From Psychromonas sp. SP041 (GTDB lineage Bacteria > Pseudomonadota > Gammaproteobacteria > Enterobacterales > Psychromonadaceae), in the NCBI RefSeq assembly GCF_000470315.2, contig NZ_CBRF02000005.1, positions 103,027 through 167,026 of the forward strand: 64,000 bases of DNA. Direction: 5' to 3'. A program made the translations under genes and the position numbers. Of this stretch, positions 47,220 to 56,787 are shown piece by piece (within the stretch, counting starts at the first letter, position 1; each line of letters starts with the position of its first letter). Below the pieces are notes generated by a model. It did no database searches and was not told the DNA's origin. It saw only the letters and a list, made by a program, of their open reading frames with translations.

Positions 47220-50200
47220 GGTTTAACTCGTTTAAATATTCAATAATTTTAGGGAAATTACAGACTTCAACATACTCAAGTATCTGCGATGCACTGTCTT
47301 CTGGGTAGTGATATTCTGTTTGTATTTCTTCAAACTTGTTCTTAAAACCAGATAGATAACCAATCTCTGCGAGGGCGATTAAAGCTTGGTATTGCTCTCT
47401 GCTGACACTGGGATTATTACTCTTATTAGTATCGTTAGACGTTATGTTATCAGTATTTTTATATTGCCATTGTAAGTTTAATAATTGTGCAATTTTACCT
47501 AATAATGCATCTAAATTAAGAGGTTTGGCAATATAACCATTATGGTAACCTTCGGCTTGTAGATTGTATTCTGCATCACGTGCATTGGCTGACACCATTA
47601 ATACGGGCATTTGATAATGCTGTTCGCGTAGATTTTTTACCATTTGCCAGCCGTTAATGTCTGGCATTTGCACATCCATTAGCACTAAGTCGATATCATT
47701 ATCCTGTAGTAATTCAAAACCTTGTTGTGCATGCTCGGCCAATAACACCTTAAAGCCAATGGGGGCTAATAAGCTGAACATCAGATCGCGTTGATTTTTA
47801 TTATCGTCGACCACTAATACGGTTTGTGTTTCACCGTTATAACCTACGGCTTCTGATTTAGTCAGTTCTGGTTCTTTAGGATCTTTGTTGAGTTTAAATA
47901 ACATGAGCTTAAAGTTGAAGGTCGAGCCTTGGCCAACGCTACTCGTTAAGCTTATTTCACCTCCCATCAGTTCAGCTAATGAACGTGAGATGGTTAACCC
48001 TAATCCTGTTCCACCGATAGATTGAGTATGGGTATTGCGAATTTGTTCAAAAGGTTTAAATATTAAATCTTGGTTACTTTTAGCGATGCCTGCACCAGTA
48101 TCGATAATACTAAAGTTAGCGACTTCGCTCCGGTAGGTGACTTTAAAAGTCACTGAGCCTTTTTCAGTATATTTAATGGCGTTAGAGATCAAGTTGATCA
48201 GTATTTGTCTAAAGCGCTGTTTATCTGTGGCTACGTAATCGGGTAGGTTGGCGCTGGCGATATAATGAAATTTAATGCCTTTTTTACTGGCTTGCATTTG
48301 GAACATATCCACCAACTGCTGCAAAATAGCTTTGAGATTAAACTCATCACGTTGCAAGGTCACTCGTCCCGCTTCAATCTTAGAGACTTCTAATAGGCTT
48401 TCAATTAGGTCGGCGAGATGCTCTCCGTTACGTCTCACAATGGCAATGCTTTCACGCTGTTTTGGCGGTAATACTTGATCGCGCATTAACAGTTGTGCAT
48501 AACCTAGCAGTACATTAAGCGGCGTGCGTAACTCATGACTTAACGCGGCAAGATAACGACTTTTAGCTTCATTGGCAGACTCTGCTACTTCTTTTGCGCT
48601 TTGTAATGCCTCTGAAGTTTGTTCGTGCGCATCCACTTCTTTGGCTAAGGCTTTAGTTTGTGAACGTAACTCTTTTAATGCACTTTGGTTGCCATTACGC
48701 GCGAGGATAAATAACCAACTGACAATGCCGATGATGATCATTAATAGGAAGAATATTTTAATTAAGGTGCTGGCAAACACTTGTTTTACTTCTACTTCAT
48801 CCAGCGGAACTTGTAGATACACCAACACTAAGATCCCCGCTCCGACAAAGCTTAACCCTAAGGTGAGGGCAATAAATTGCATCAATGGTGTGGTTAATAC
48901 TTTAAGTACTTTGGCACTTAAAAAACGCGTGAAAAAATCATGCGCTTGTTGCGAAAGTGTCGCGTCTGGCCTGCATTGATCTGAGCAACGTACATCGAGG
49001 CTACAACATAATGAACAAATGGCTTTGCCATAAGCAGGGCAGAAAGTGATGTCTTCATGGTCAAAGCTATTTTCGCAAATATGGCATTGCGTAAAGGTTT
49101 TAATTTCAGGTTGTTGGTTGGCCGCTAAATAGTATTTTCCGTTGGTTAACCAGCCAATTAAAGGCACCGTTATAAAAGGTAAAAAACAGGCAATGAAAGA
49201 CGCTAATGCTTCAACGGTTTCACCATAAATACCCATGTGTGCGGTAAAGCCTGCTACTGATGCAATCAACATGGAACCAACACCAACTGGGTTAATATCA
49301 TAAAGGTGAGAGCGTTTAAATTCGATGTGGCGAGGACTGATACCTAACGGTTTATTAATGATGAGGTCTGCCACAACTGAGCTTAACCAAGCCAGTACAA
49401 TCACCGAGTAAACTGACAACATACTGGCGATGGTTTGGTAAATGCCCAGTTCCATTAGTAATAGGGCAATGGCCACATTAAACACCATCCACACTACGCG
49501 TCCTGGATGATTGTGTGTGACGCGAGAAAAGAAGTTAGACCATGCTAATGAACCTGCATAGGCATTGGCAACGTTAATTTTTAACTGTGATAGCACTACA
49601 AAAGTACAGGCTACAAAGACACTAATCGACGGGTTATCAAACACATAACTGTAAGCAAGTTGATACATGTGAGCAGGGTCGCTGGCGAGATGTGGTGCAA
49701 CACCTTGCTTTAATGCAAAGTAGGCTAAGAAAGATCCTAAAAATAGTTTAAGCGCGCCGAATAACATCCAACCTGGACCACCTGCAATCAGTGCTAACCA
49801 CCAACGCCAAGCGCCTTTTTTGGGCTTTTCAGGTAAGAACCTCAGGAAGTCGACTTGTTCACCGATTTGCGCGACTAACGCTAATAAAACGGCTGAAGCG
49901 CCACCAAATAATAATAGATTAAATGAACGGCCTGATTCGCCAGCTTCACCGGTAAAGTTGATCCAATCGCTGAATTGCGTATCGTTGTGAGTAAATACAA
50001 AGAACAAAGGCAACAATTGTAGCGCTACCCAAATTGGTGATGTCCATACTTGAAAACGACTGATGTAGGTAATGCCGTGGGTCACTAAAGGGATAATTAA
50101 TAAGGTACTGACGATATACCCAGCGGGTAAGGGCAAGCCAAATAGTATTTTTAATGCCATCGCCATAATCGCGGCTTCAAGCGCAAAAAAGATAAAGGTA

Positions 50201-50574
50201 AAGGAGGCGTAGACAAGTGAGGCGATACTGGAGCCAATATAACCAAAGCCAGCGCCTCGGCTAAGTAAATCAATATCGACACCATATTTGGCGGCGTAAT
50301 AACTAATAGGTAGACCGGTTAAGAATACAATTAAGGTGACCGCTAAAATCGCCCAAGCGGCATTTTCAAAGCCATATTGAAGGGTGATTGCACCGCCAAT
50401 CGCTTCTAAAACAAGAAACGAAACTATCCCAAGCGCCGTCATTGAGATGCGGTTTAATGACCACTTTCTTGCACGTTTAGCGGTAAAGCGCAGCGCAAAA
50501 TCTTCCATCATCTCATTGGCAACAAGCTTGTTATAAGTTCTTCGTGCTTTAATTATTTTTTGGTTTGATTGCAT
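47209..50574 (-). CDS. Hybrid histidine kinase with NCS1-type permease sensor domain
   Basis: The 1121-residue protein starts with a permease-like domain (about 35-480): SRGAGFGYIGSSIASLVYASFTFIFF and INVANAYAGSLAWSNFFSR are NCS1 (purine/hydantoin) transporter patterns. A cysteine-rich insert follows (C497-C500, C512, C520, C523, C524, C530, C534), then two helices (about 562-625). The rest is a coiled coil, HisKA (His680 in SHELRTP), HATPase (N798, DTGAGI, GGTGLGL), a receiver (Asp967) and a C-terminal Hpt-less tail. The permease part probably senses, or carries, a nitrogenous solute such as urea, purine or hydantoin. The ligand is not known. It is encoded with its response regulator and opposite the urea genes. 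Confidence 0.92.
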   Translation of the reverse strand: MQSNQKIIKARRTYNKLVANEMMEDFALRFTAKRARKWSLNRISMTALGIVSFLVLEAIGGAITLQYGFENAAWAILAVTLIVFLTGLPISYYAAKYGVDIDLLSRGAGFGYIGSSIASLVYASFTFIFFALEAAIMAMALKILFGLPLPAGYIVSTLLIIPLVTHGITYISRFQVWTSPIWVALQLLPLFFVFTHNDTQFSDWINFTGEAGESGRSFNLLLFGGASAVLLALVAQIGEQVDFLRFLPEKPKKGAWRWWLALIAGGPGWMLFGALKLFLGSFLAYFALKQGVAPHLASDPAHMYQLAYSYVFDNPSISVFVACTFVVLSQLKINVANAYAGSLAWSNFFSRVTHNHPGRVVWMVFNVAIALLLMELGIYQTIASMLSVYSVIVLAWLSSVVADLIINKPLGISPRHIEFKRSHLYDINPVGVGSMLIASVAGFTAHMGIYGETVEALASFIACFLPFITVPLIGWLTNGKYYLAANQQPEIKTFTQCHICENSFDHEDITFCPAYGKAICSLCCSLDVRCSDQCRPDATLSQQAHDFFTRFLSAKVLKVLTTPLMQFIALTLGLSFVGAGILVLVYLQVPLDEVEVKQVFASTLIKIFFLLMIIIGIVSWLFILARNGNQSALKELRSQTKALAKEVDAHEQTSEALQSAKEVAESANEAKSRYLAALSHELRTPLNVLLGYAQLLMRDQVLPPKQRESIAIVRRNGEHLADLIESLLEVSKIEAGRVTLQRDEFNLKAILQQLVDMFQMQASKKGIKFHYIASANLPDYVATDKQRFRQILINLISNAIKYTEKGSVTFKVTYRSEVANFSIIDTGAGIAKSNQDLIFKPFEQIRNTHTQSIGGTGLGLTISRSLAELMGGEISLTSSVGQGSTFNFKLMLFKLNKDPKEPELTKSEAVGYNGETQTVLVVDDNKNQRDLMFSLLAPIGFKVLLAEHAQQGFELLQDNDIDLVLMDVQMPDINGWQMVKNLREQHYQMPVLMVSANARDAEYNLQAEGYHNGYIAKPLNLDALLGKIAQLLNLQWQYKNTDNITSNDTNKSNNPSVSREQYQALIALAEIGYLSGFKNKFEEIQTEYHYPEDSASQILEYVEVCNFPKIIEYLNELNHGS

Positions 50575-50679
50575 GACCGCTTCTTTCGCTATTTATTGGC
50601 TATCCGTACCCGTACTAATAACTACTTAGCTCTTAGCATATCGTGCGCGCGTACCTTACTTCAATAGTTGTTGTTTTTA

Positions 50680-50719
50680 TATGCGCATAATTACGTAGTC
50701 CATTGCGCGCTTTTGCGCA
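50680..50719. promoter_or_regulatory. GCGC-containing palindromes between kinase and urtA
   Basis: The palindrome TATGCGCATA (50680-50689) and TGCGCGCTTTTGCGCA (50704-50719, TGCGC-N6-GCGCA) lie in the 260-bp divergent promoter region. Another GTGCGCGCG is at 50643. They are candidates for binding by the LuxR-type response regulator or a nitrogen regulator; no consensus can be confirmed. Confidence 0.45.
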
Positions 50720-50834
50720 TTTAATGCTTGCTCTAATTACTGGATACTAATCCCACTTGAAATAGGTTGGGATTGAGATTTTTATTCCGTTAAAAAGATT
50801 AATCATTGGATACTAAAAGGGAAAGGAACTATCT

Positions 50835-52118
50835 ATGAAACTGAAGAAACTAATTGTTGCAAGTTCGATTGTTGCAACTGGCTTAATGACTAACTTTGCT
50901 TATGCTGCTGATAGCATCAAAGTCGGTGTTTTACATTCTTTATCAGGCACAATGGCAATTAGTGAAACAACACTAAAAGACACTGTATTGATGATGATTG
51001 AAGATCAAAATGCAAAGGGCGGTTTGTTAGGTAAGAAAATTGAGCCTGTGGTGGTTGACCCTGCGTCAAACTGGCCATTATTTGCAGAGAAAGGCCGTGA
51101 ATTATTAGCAAAAGATAAAGTAGATGTTATTTTTGGTAGCTGGACTTCAGTTTCTCGTAAATCAGTATTGCCTGTGCTTGAAGAGCTTAATGGCTTAATG
51201 TTTTACCCTGTTCAGTACGAAGGCGAAGAGTCGTCTAAAAACGTATTCTATACGGGTGCTGCACCAAACCAACAAGCGATTCCTGCGGTTGATTACTTGA
51301 TTAATGATCTTGGTGCTGAGCGCTTTGTCTTGTTAGGTACTGATTATGTTTATCCACGTACTACTAACAAAATATTAGAAGCATACTTGATGTCTAAAGG
51401 CATAAAGTCTGAAGATATCATGATTAACTACACGCCATTTGGTCATTCAGATTGGCAAAATATTGTAGCTGAAGTAAAACGCTTTGGCTCTGAAGGCAAA
51501 CAAACCGCTGTAGTTTCAACAGTAAACGGTGATGCAAATATCCCATTCTACAAAGAGTTAGGTAACCAAGGTATTTCTGCTGAAGATATCCCTGTTATTG
51601 CGTTCTCTGTTGGTGAAGAAGAGCTATCTGGTTTTGATACTAAACCGTTAGTAGGTCATTTAGCCGCTTGGAACTATTTCCAAAGTGTTGAAACAGAAGA
51701 GAATGAAGCGTTTATCGCACAATGGAAAAAATACATTGGTGATGACAAACGTGTAACAAATGACCCAATGGAAGCAACTTACATTGGTTTCAAAATGTGG
51801 GTTAAGGCTGTTGAGAAAGCCGGTACTACTGATGTTGATGCAGTTGAACAAGCAATGATCGGTATCGCTGTACCTAACTTAACGGGCGGTATTGCGGTAA
51901 TGAACCCTAACCACCATTTATCTAAGCCTGTATTAATTGGTGAAATCCAAGAAGACGGTCAGTTTGAAGTGGTTTGGTCTACGCCTGATACCGTGATTGG
52001 TGATGCATGGTCAGATTTCTTACCAAGCTCGAAAAACCTAGTCTCTGATTGGACTGCTCCAATCAAATGCGGCAACTTTGATGTCACTACTGCAAAATGT
52101 TCTGGTCAACAATTTTAG
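50835..52118 (+). CDS. urtA: Urea ABC transporter substrate-binding protein UrtA
   Basis: The 427-residue product has a signal peptide (MKLKKLIVASSIVATGLMTNFAYA) and the UrtA/LivK fold: IKVGVLHSLSGTMAISETTLKDTVLMMIEDQNAKGGLLGKKIEPVVVDPASNWP, and PNHHLSKPVLIGEI near the end. UrtA binds urea in the periplasm. AAAGGAACTATCT precedes the ATG. It leads the urtABCDE genes and faces the sensor kinase gene. A terminator-like hairpin follows it, so it is probably expressed above the rest. Confidence 0.97.
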   Translation: MKLKKLIVASSIVATGLMTNFAYAADSIKVGVLHSLSGTMAISETTLKDTVLMMIEDQNAKGGLLGKKIEPVVVDPASNWPLFAEKGRELLAKDKVDVIFGSWTSVSRKSVLPVLEELNGLMFYPVQYEGEESSKNVFYTGAAPNQQAIPAVDYLINDLGAERFVLLGTDYVYPRTTNKILEAYLMSKGIKSEDIMINYTPFGHSDWQNIVAEVKRFGSEGKQTAVVSTVNGDANIPFYKELGNQGISAEDIPVIAFSVGEEELSGFDTKPLVGHLAAWNYFQSVETEENEAFIAQWKKYIGDDKRVTNDPMEATYIGFKMWVKAVEKAGTTDVDAVEQAMIGIAVPNLTGGIAVMNPNHHLSKPVLIGEIQEDGQFEVVWSTPDTVIGDAWSDFLPSSKNLVSDWTAPIKCGNFDVTTAKCSGQQF

Positions 52119-52147
52119 TCATAACGTTCTAACTTACTAATTTAAAT

Positions 52148-52255
52148 TATTTAACTTATTTAACTTATTTAACTTATTTAATAAATTCATGTAGTTAAGT
52201 TCATGTAGTTAAGTTCATATAGTTAAGCTCATATAGTTAAGTTCATGTAGCTAAA
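52148..52255 (+). repeat. Two tandem arrays between urtA and urtB
   Basis: About four 9-bp units (AACTTATTT) occupy 52148-52183. Then five 14-bp units of the TTCATGTAGTTAAG type fill 52186-52255, the last three slightly diverged. They lie directly before the hairpin at 52271, in the transcribed spacer of the operon. Confidence 0.88.
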
Positions 52256-52270
52256 TGTAAGAACGATTAG

Positions 52271-52297
52271 ATGGGAGGCTCAGCCCTCCCATTTTTA
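52271..52297 (+). terminator. Terminator/attenuator between urtA and urtB
   Basis: ATGGGAGG (52271-52278) and CCTCCCAT (52285-52292) pair perfectly around a six-base loop and are followed by TTTT. This looks like an intrinsic terminator inside the operon, which would lower expression of urtB onward relative to urtA. Confidence 0.8.
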
Positions 52298-52330
52298 TGC
52301 ACTGAAGAAATCAATATTAAGGAACAGCCC

Positions 52331-54010
52331 ATGTTGCGTCTATTTCCCCTTTTACTTTTCTTTGTTATGTCATTCAACGCCTCAGCCGCTGTTAGTGAAA
52401 CACAACAATCAGCTCTTCCTGCATTAGTAGAGCAGTTACCAAATACTAAATTAAACAAAATGGCGTCACTGATTGAGCAAATCGCGGCGACATCAACACC
52501 ACAAGTCAGCGATATTTTACAACCTTTGATGGACGGCGATCTGTATTACCTTAAAGCCGATAAACGTGTTGTCTCTGTCTTTAAAAACCAACAAAAACAA
52601 TATGAACTGATGGATGTGTTAACTGCTGAAGTGTTACCTGCGGTTGGTAAATCAGCGATTAAAAAAGTAAGAACCAATAACCGTTTACGTAGCCAAATTC
52701 GTGACTTATTAGCCAACCTTGATTTAACAAGTACTGATGCCGATACCCGTATTACCGCTTTAAAACAATTATTAGATAACCCAAACCAAACCGGTTTGAC
52801 TGCGGTTAATAAATTAATCAAAAGCGAGAAAGATGATGATGCTCGTGAATTGATGTCAGTTATCTTATTAGTTGATCAATTAGAAACGGGTTCTACGTCG
52901 GAGAAATTGTCTGCGGCTAAACAACTGTCAGATCGTTTAGAACCGACGGTTAAGAATGCATTAGTTAAAGAGTTAGATAGGATCTCTGTCGATTCAGCTT
53001 CTACTAGTTCAACATCTACTGACACTGAATCTAGCAGCGTAGAAGTACAAAGCGCAGAAACAAAAGAACTTAAAACAGTATTAACCAATGCCATAAGCAG
53101 CATTGAACAACAAGCGAGTGTGTTTAGCTTAGCTGAAAATTTATTTTTTGGGTTAAGTCTTGGATCCGTCTTATTACTGGCGGCGATTGGTCTTGCTATC
53201 ACCTTTGGTGTGATGGGTGTTATCAATATGGCGCACGGTGAAATGATGATGCTAGGTGCTTATACCACTTATGTAATTCAGCAAACTTTCCCTCATTTAA
53301 TTGAATACTCGTTATTAATGGCCGTACCTGCTGCATTCCTTGTATCTGGTTTTGTGGGTGTATTAATTGAACGTGGTGTGATTCGTTTCTTAAAAGGCCG
53401 CCCATTAGAAACCTTACTGGCCACTTTTGGTATCAGCTTAATCTTACAGCAGTTAGTACGTAGTGTGTTCTCTCCACTTAACCGCCAAGTTGAAGCACCA
53501 CAATGGATGAGTGGTTCGTTAGAAATTAACCCTATCTTGTCGTTAACCTATAACCGTTTATACATCATCTTATTTTCGTTAATGGTGTTCTTCTCACTGT
53601 TAATGATTTTGAAAAATTCTTCATTAGGGTTACACGTTCGCGCTGTTTCTCAAAACCGAGATATGGCAAGGGCATTGAGTGTTAAAAGCTCATGGGTTGA
53701 TGCGATTACCTTTGGTTTAGGTTCAGGTATTGCAGGTGTCGCAGGTGTGGCATTAAGTCAGTTGACTAATGTTGGACCGAACTTAGGACAAGCTTATATC
53801 ATCGATTCATTCTTAGTCGTGGTATTCGGTGGTGTAGGTAACTTATGGGGCACGTTAGTAGCAGCAATGACCATGGGAACATTTAACAAAATACTAGAAC
53901 CATCAATGGGGCCAGTGCTTGCCAATATTATTGTTTTAGTCAGTTTAGTGTTGTTCATTCAAAAGCGACCTAAAGGACTGTTTCCGCAAAAAGGGAGATC
54001 TGCAGAATAA
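52331..54010 (+). CDS. urtB: Urea ABC transporter permease UrtB
   Basis: The 559-residue product from the ATG at 52331 (AAGGAACAGCCC upstream) has a signal-like N-terminus (MLRLFPLLLFFVMSFNASAA), an extended periplasmic helical domain (about 30-280) and then a LivH-type permease with helices to residue 550, including GVMGVINMAHGEMMMLGAYTTY. The long N-terminal domain is usual for UrtB. An open frame reaches 52271 through the hairpin, but that start is unsupported. It overlaps urtC by one base. Confidence 0.95.
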   Translation: MLRLFPLLLFFVMSFNASAAVSETQQSALPALVEQLPNTKLNKMASLIEQIAATSTPQVSDILQPLMDGDLYYLKADKRVVSVFKNQQKQYELMDVLTAEVLPAVGKSAIKKVRTNNRLRSQIRDLLANLDLTSTDADTRITALKQLLDNPNQTGLTAVNKLIKSEKDDDARELMSVILLVDQLETGSTSEKLSAAKQLSDRLEPTVKNALVKELDRISVDSASTSSTSTDTESSSVEVQSAETKELKTVLTNAISSIEQQASVFSLAENLFFGLSLGSVLLLAAIGLAITFGVMGVINMAHGEMMMLGAYTTYVIQQTFPHLIEYSLLMAVPAAFLVSGFVGVLIERGVIRFLKGRPLETLLATFGISLILQQLVRSVFSPLNRQVEAPQWMSGSLEINPILSLTYNRLYIILFSLMVFFSLLMILKNSSLGLHVRAVSQNRDMARALSVKSSWVDAITFGLGSGIAGVAGVALSQLTNVGPNLGQAYIIDSFLVVVFGGVGNLWGTLVAAMTMGTFNKILEPSMGPVLANIIVLVSLVLFIQKRPKGLFPQKGRSAE

Positions 54011-55230
54011 TGAATACTTTACTGAATTCACCTAGCGTGAAAAACATAACTAAAAAAATGAGTAGTTTGCATTTTGTTATTGCGATCTTATTTGTCTCAA
54101 CATTGTATGTCAGCGTGTGTAACTTGATGTTTGCCGAGGGTTCACTACTGCATGTGAGTGATTACACGGTTAGCTTATTAGGTAAGTATCTTTGTTATGC
54201 CTTACTCGCTTTAGCAGTTGATTTGGTATGGGGGTATTGCGGTATTTTAAGCTTAGGCCACGGTGCATTCTTTGCCTTAGGTGGCTACGCGATGGGTATG
54301 TACCTGATGCGCCAAATTGGTGACCGTGGCGTTTACGGTAACCCAGAACTGCCCGATTTTATGGTGTTCTTGAACTGGACTGAATTACCTTGGTATTGGG
54401 CGGGATCTGATAACGCCTTGGTGATGATTTTATTAGTCTTTGCTGGCCCTGGTTTATTAGCTTTCATCTTTGGTACGTTAGCATTCCGTTCACGTGTAAG
54501 TGGTGTGTACTTATCCATCATGACACAAGCGATGACTTATGCATTGCTACTGTCTTTTTTCCGTAATGAAATGGGATTTGGTGGTAACAATGGTTTAACG
54601 GATTTTAAAGAGATCTTTGGATTCTCATTACAGTCACCGAATACTAAGCTGGCTTTATTTGTAGCGACAGCTGTGATGTTAGCCATTGGTTATGCGATCA
54701 GTCACTTTATTGTTAATTCAAAAATGGGCCGTGTGGTCACTGCGATTCGTGATTCAGAAGATCGTGTGCGTTTTGTAGGTTATAAACCGCAACATTATAA
54801 AGTATGGATCTTCGTAGTATCAGCAATGTTAGCGGGTGTAGCGGGTGCGCTTTATGTACCACAAGTGGGCATTATTAATCCGGGTGAATTCTCTCCATTA
54901 AACTCCATTGAGATTGTTATTTGGGTGGCAATTGGTGGACGAGGTACTTTATACGGTGCATTAGTGGGCGCGATTGTGGTGAGTTATGCTAAGACGCGTT
55001 TTACTGCGATTATGCCAGAAGCATGGCTATTTGGATTAGGTGGTTTGTTTGTATTGGTGACGTTGTTACTACCAAAAGGCCTTGCAGGGTTAGTGACAAA
55101 CTTAATGGATAAAATAGATCCACCAGCAACAGAAAAGAAACCGAGCAGCTCTGATAAGAATGACTCTGATAAAAACGACTTTAATAAAAGTAAGTCGGAT
55201 GATGCAACACTAGCAGCGGAGAATAAATAA
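54010..55230 (+). CDS. urtC: Urea ABC transporter permease UrtC
   Basis: The 406-residue LivM-like permease has about nine helices with ALAVDLVWGYCGILSLGHGAFFALGGYAMGMYLMRQIGDRG and the long loop of UrtC, plus a charged Ser/Asp/Lys-rich C-terminal tail (about 380-406). The start overlaps the urtB stop (TAATG) and its own stop overlaps urtD, so the genes are coupled. Confidence 0.96.
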   Translation: MNTLLNSPSVKNITKKMSSLHFVIAILFVSTLYVSVCNLMFAEGSLLHVSDYTVSLLGKYLCYALLALAVDLVWGYCGILSLGHGAFFALGGYAMGMYLMRQIGDRGVYGNPELPDFMVFLNWTELPWYWAGSDNALVMILLVFAGPGLLAFIFGTLAFRSRVSGVYLSIMTQAMTYALLLSFFRNEMGFGGNNGLTDFKEIFGFSLQSPNTKLALFVATAVMLAIGYAISHFIVNSKMGRVVTAIRDSEDRVRFVGYKPQHYKVWIFVVSAMLAGVAGALYVPQVGIINPGEFSPLNSIEIVIWVAIGGRGTLYGALVGAIVVSYAKTRFTAIMPEAWLFGLGGLFVLVTLLLPKGLAGLVTNLMDKIDPPATEKKPSSSDKNDSDKNDFNKSKSDDATLAAENK

Positions 55231-56039
55231 TGATTGTAGATAAACATGGTTCACCGCTGTCATCAGTTGATAATTTAAAGCCAGATACACGCCACGGTAT
55301 GATTTTATACGTGGAAGATGTCAGTGTGAGTTTTGATGGTTTTAAAGCGTTAAATGACCTTAATCTTTATATTGGTGATGGTGAGTTACGTTGTTTAATC
55401 GGTGCAAACGGCGCAGGTAAAACCACGCTAATGGACGTTATTACTGGTAAAACGCGTCCTGACAAAGGGAAGGTAGATTTTGGTCAACAAATTGACTTAT
55501 TAACACTCGATGAATCTGAAATAGCACGTGCAGGTATCGGCCGTAAATTTCAGAAACCAACGGTATTTGAAGCACTCAGTGTCTTTGAAAATATCGAGTT
55601 AAGTTTGTCTGGCGATAAAGGTATTTGGAGTGCGTTGTTTCATAAATTGAGTGGCGAACAACAAGATAAAATCGATGAAGTCTTACAAACCATTGGTTTA
55701 ACAGTCGAGCAGCATTATCCAGCAGGGCGTTTATCTCATGGCCAAAAACAATGGCTAGAAATTGGTATGTTATTAGCCGCTGAGCCGCGTTTATTGTTAG
55801 TTGATGAACCTGTTGCGGGTATGACGGCACAAGAGACTGAGCGTACGGCAGAGCTATTAATATCATTAGCTGGTAAGCATTCAGTCGTTGTGGTTGAGCA
55901 TGATATGGCTTTTGTAAGATCGATTGCGCGTAAGGTAACGGTATTACATCAAGGGACCGTATTAGCGGAAGGGTCGATGGATGAAATCCAAGCAAATAAA
56001 GATGTACGTGAAGTTTATTTAGGTGAGGAGCAAGCTTAA
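55230..56039 (+). CDS. urtD: Urea ABC transporter ATPase UrtD
   Basis: The 269-residue ATPase has Walker A GANGAGKTTL near residue 57, signature RLSHGQKQWLEIGMLLAAEP and Walker B RLLLVDEPVAGM. It is a LivG-type protein that pairs with UrtE. Its start overlaps the urtC stop by one base. Confidence 0.96.
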   Translation: MIVDKHGSPLSSVDNLKPDTRHGMILYVEDVSVSFDGFKALNDLNLYIGDGELRCLIGANGAGKTTLMDVITGKTRPDKGKVDFGQQIDLLTLDESEIARAGIGRKFQKPTVFEALSVFENIELSLSGDKGIWSALFHKLSGEQQDKIDEVLQTIGLTVEQHYPAGRLSHGQKQWLEIGMLLAAEPRLLLVDEPVAGMTAQETERTAELLISLAGKHSVVVVEHDMAFVRSIARKVTVLHQGTVLAEGSMDEIQANKDVREVYLGEEQA

Positions 56040-56041
56040 TC

Positions 56042-56737
56042 ATGATTGAATTAACCGCAGTAAATCAAAAATATGGTGGCACACAGATCCTATGGGATCT
56101 CGACCTTAAGATTAAGAAAGGCTCTCGTACTTGCATCATGGGGCGTAACGGTGTGGGTAAAACCACGTTATTAAAAACCATTATGGGATTATTGCCTATT
56201 AGCTCAGGTAATCTTGTAATTAATGACAAAGATATGAGTAAAAGCAGTGTTGAGCAACGCCCTGAGATTGGCGTTGGGTATGTGCCACAGGGGCGTCATA
56301 TCTTTCCGCAATTGACGGTTGAAGAAAATCTAAAAATCAGTTTAAATTGCTCAAGACAAAAAAGTAAAACAATTCCAAATCATATCTTTAAGCTTTTTCC
56401 TGTACTGGAAGAAATGTTGCATCGCCGTGGTGGTGACCTGTCTGGTGGCCAACAACAGCAGTTAGCGATTGGACGTGCTTTAGTACTGAATCCGGATATC
56501 TTGATATTAGATGAGCCCAATGAAGGTATTCAACCTAATATTGTGCAATTAATTCGAGATGTGTTATTAAAGTTAAATAAAGAACAAGGCATGACCATTA
56601 TTTTAGTGGAGCAGAAGTTACCTTTTGCTCGCGCAGTAGGAGAAAACTTCCACTTAATGGAAAAAGGCCAAGTAATAGCATCGGGTCCAATGGATGAACT
56701 TGATGATGAATTAGTCAGTAAGTATCTCGCCGTTTAA
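56042..56737 (+). CDS. urtE: Urea ABC transporter ATPase UrtE
   Basis: The 231-residue LivF-type ATPase shows Walker A GRNGVGKTT, GYVPQGRHIFPQLTVEENLKIS, signature DLSGGQQQQLAIGRALVL and Walker B DILILDEPNEG. It begins two bases after the urtD stop. With UrtD it drives urea import across the inner membrane. Confidence 0.96.
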   Translation: MIELTAVNQKYGGTQILWDLDLKIKKGSRTCIMGRNGVGKTTLLKTIMGLLPISSGNLVINDKDMSKSSVEQRPEIGVGYVPQGRHIFPQLTVEENLKISLNCSRQKSKTIPNHIFKLFPVLEEMLHRRGGDLSGGQQQQLAIGRALVLNPDILILDEPNEGIQPNIVQLIRDVLLKLNKEQGMTIILVEQKLPFARAVGENFHLMEKGQVIASGPMDELDDELVSKYLAV

Positions 56738-56787
56738 AACGGTGAAGCTGAATCGCTAATGTCAATATAAGTTAAAATAAGGGAACA

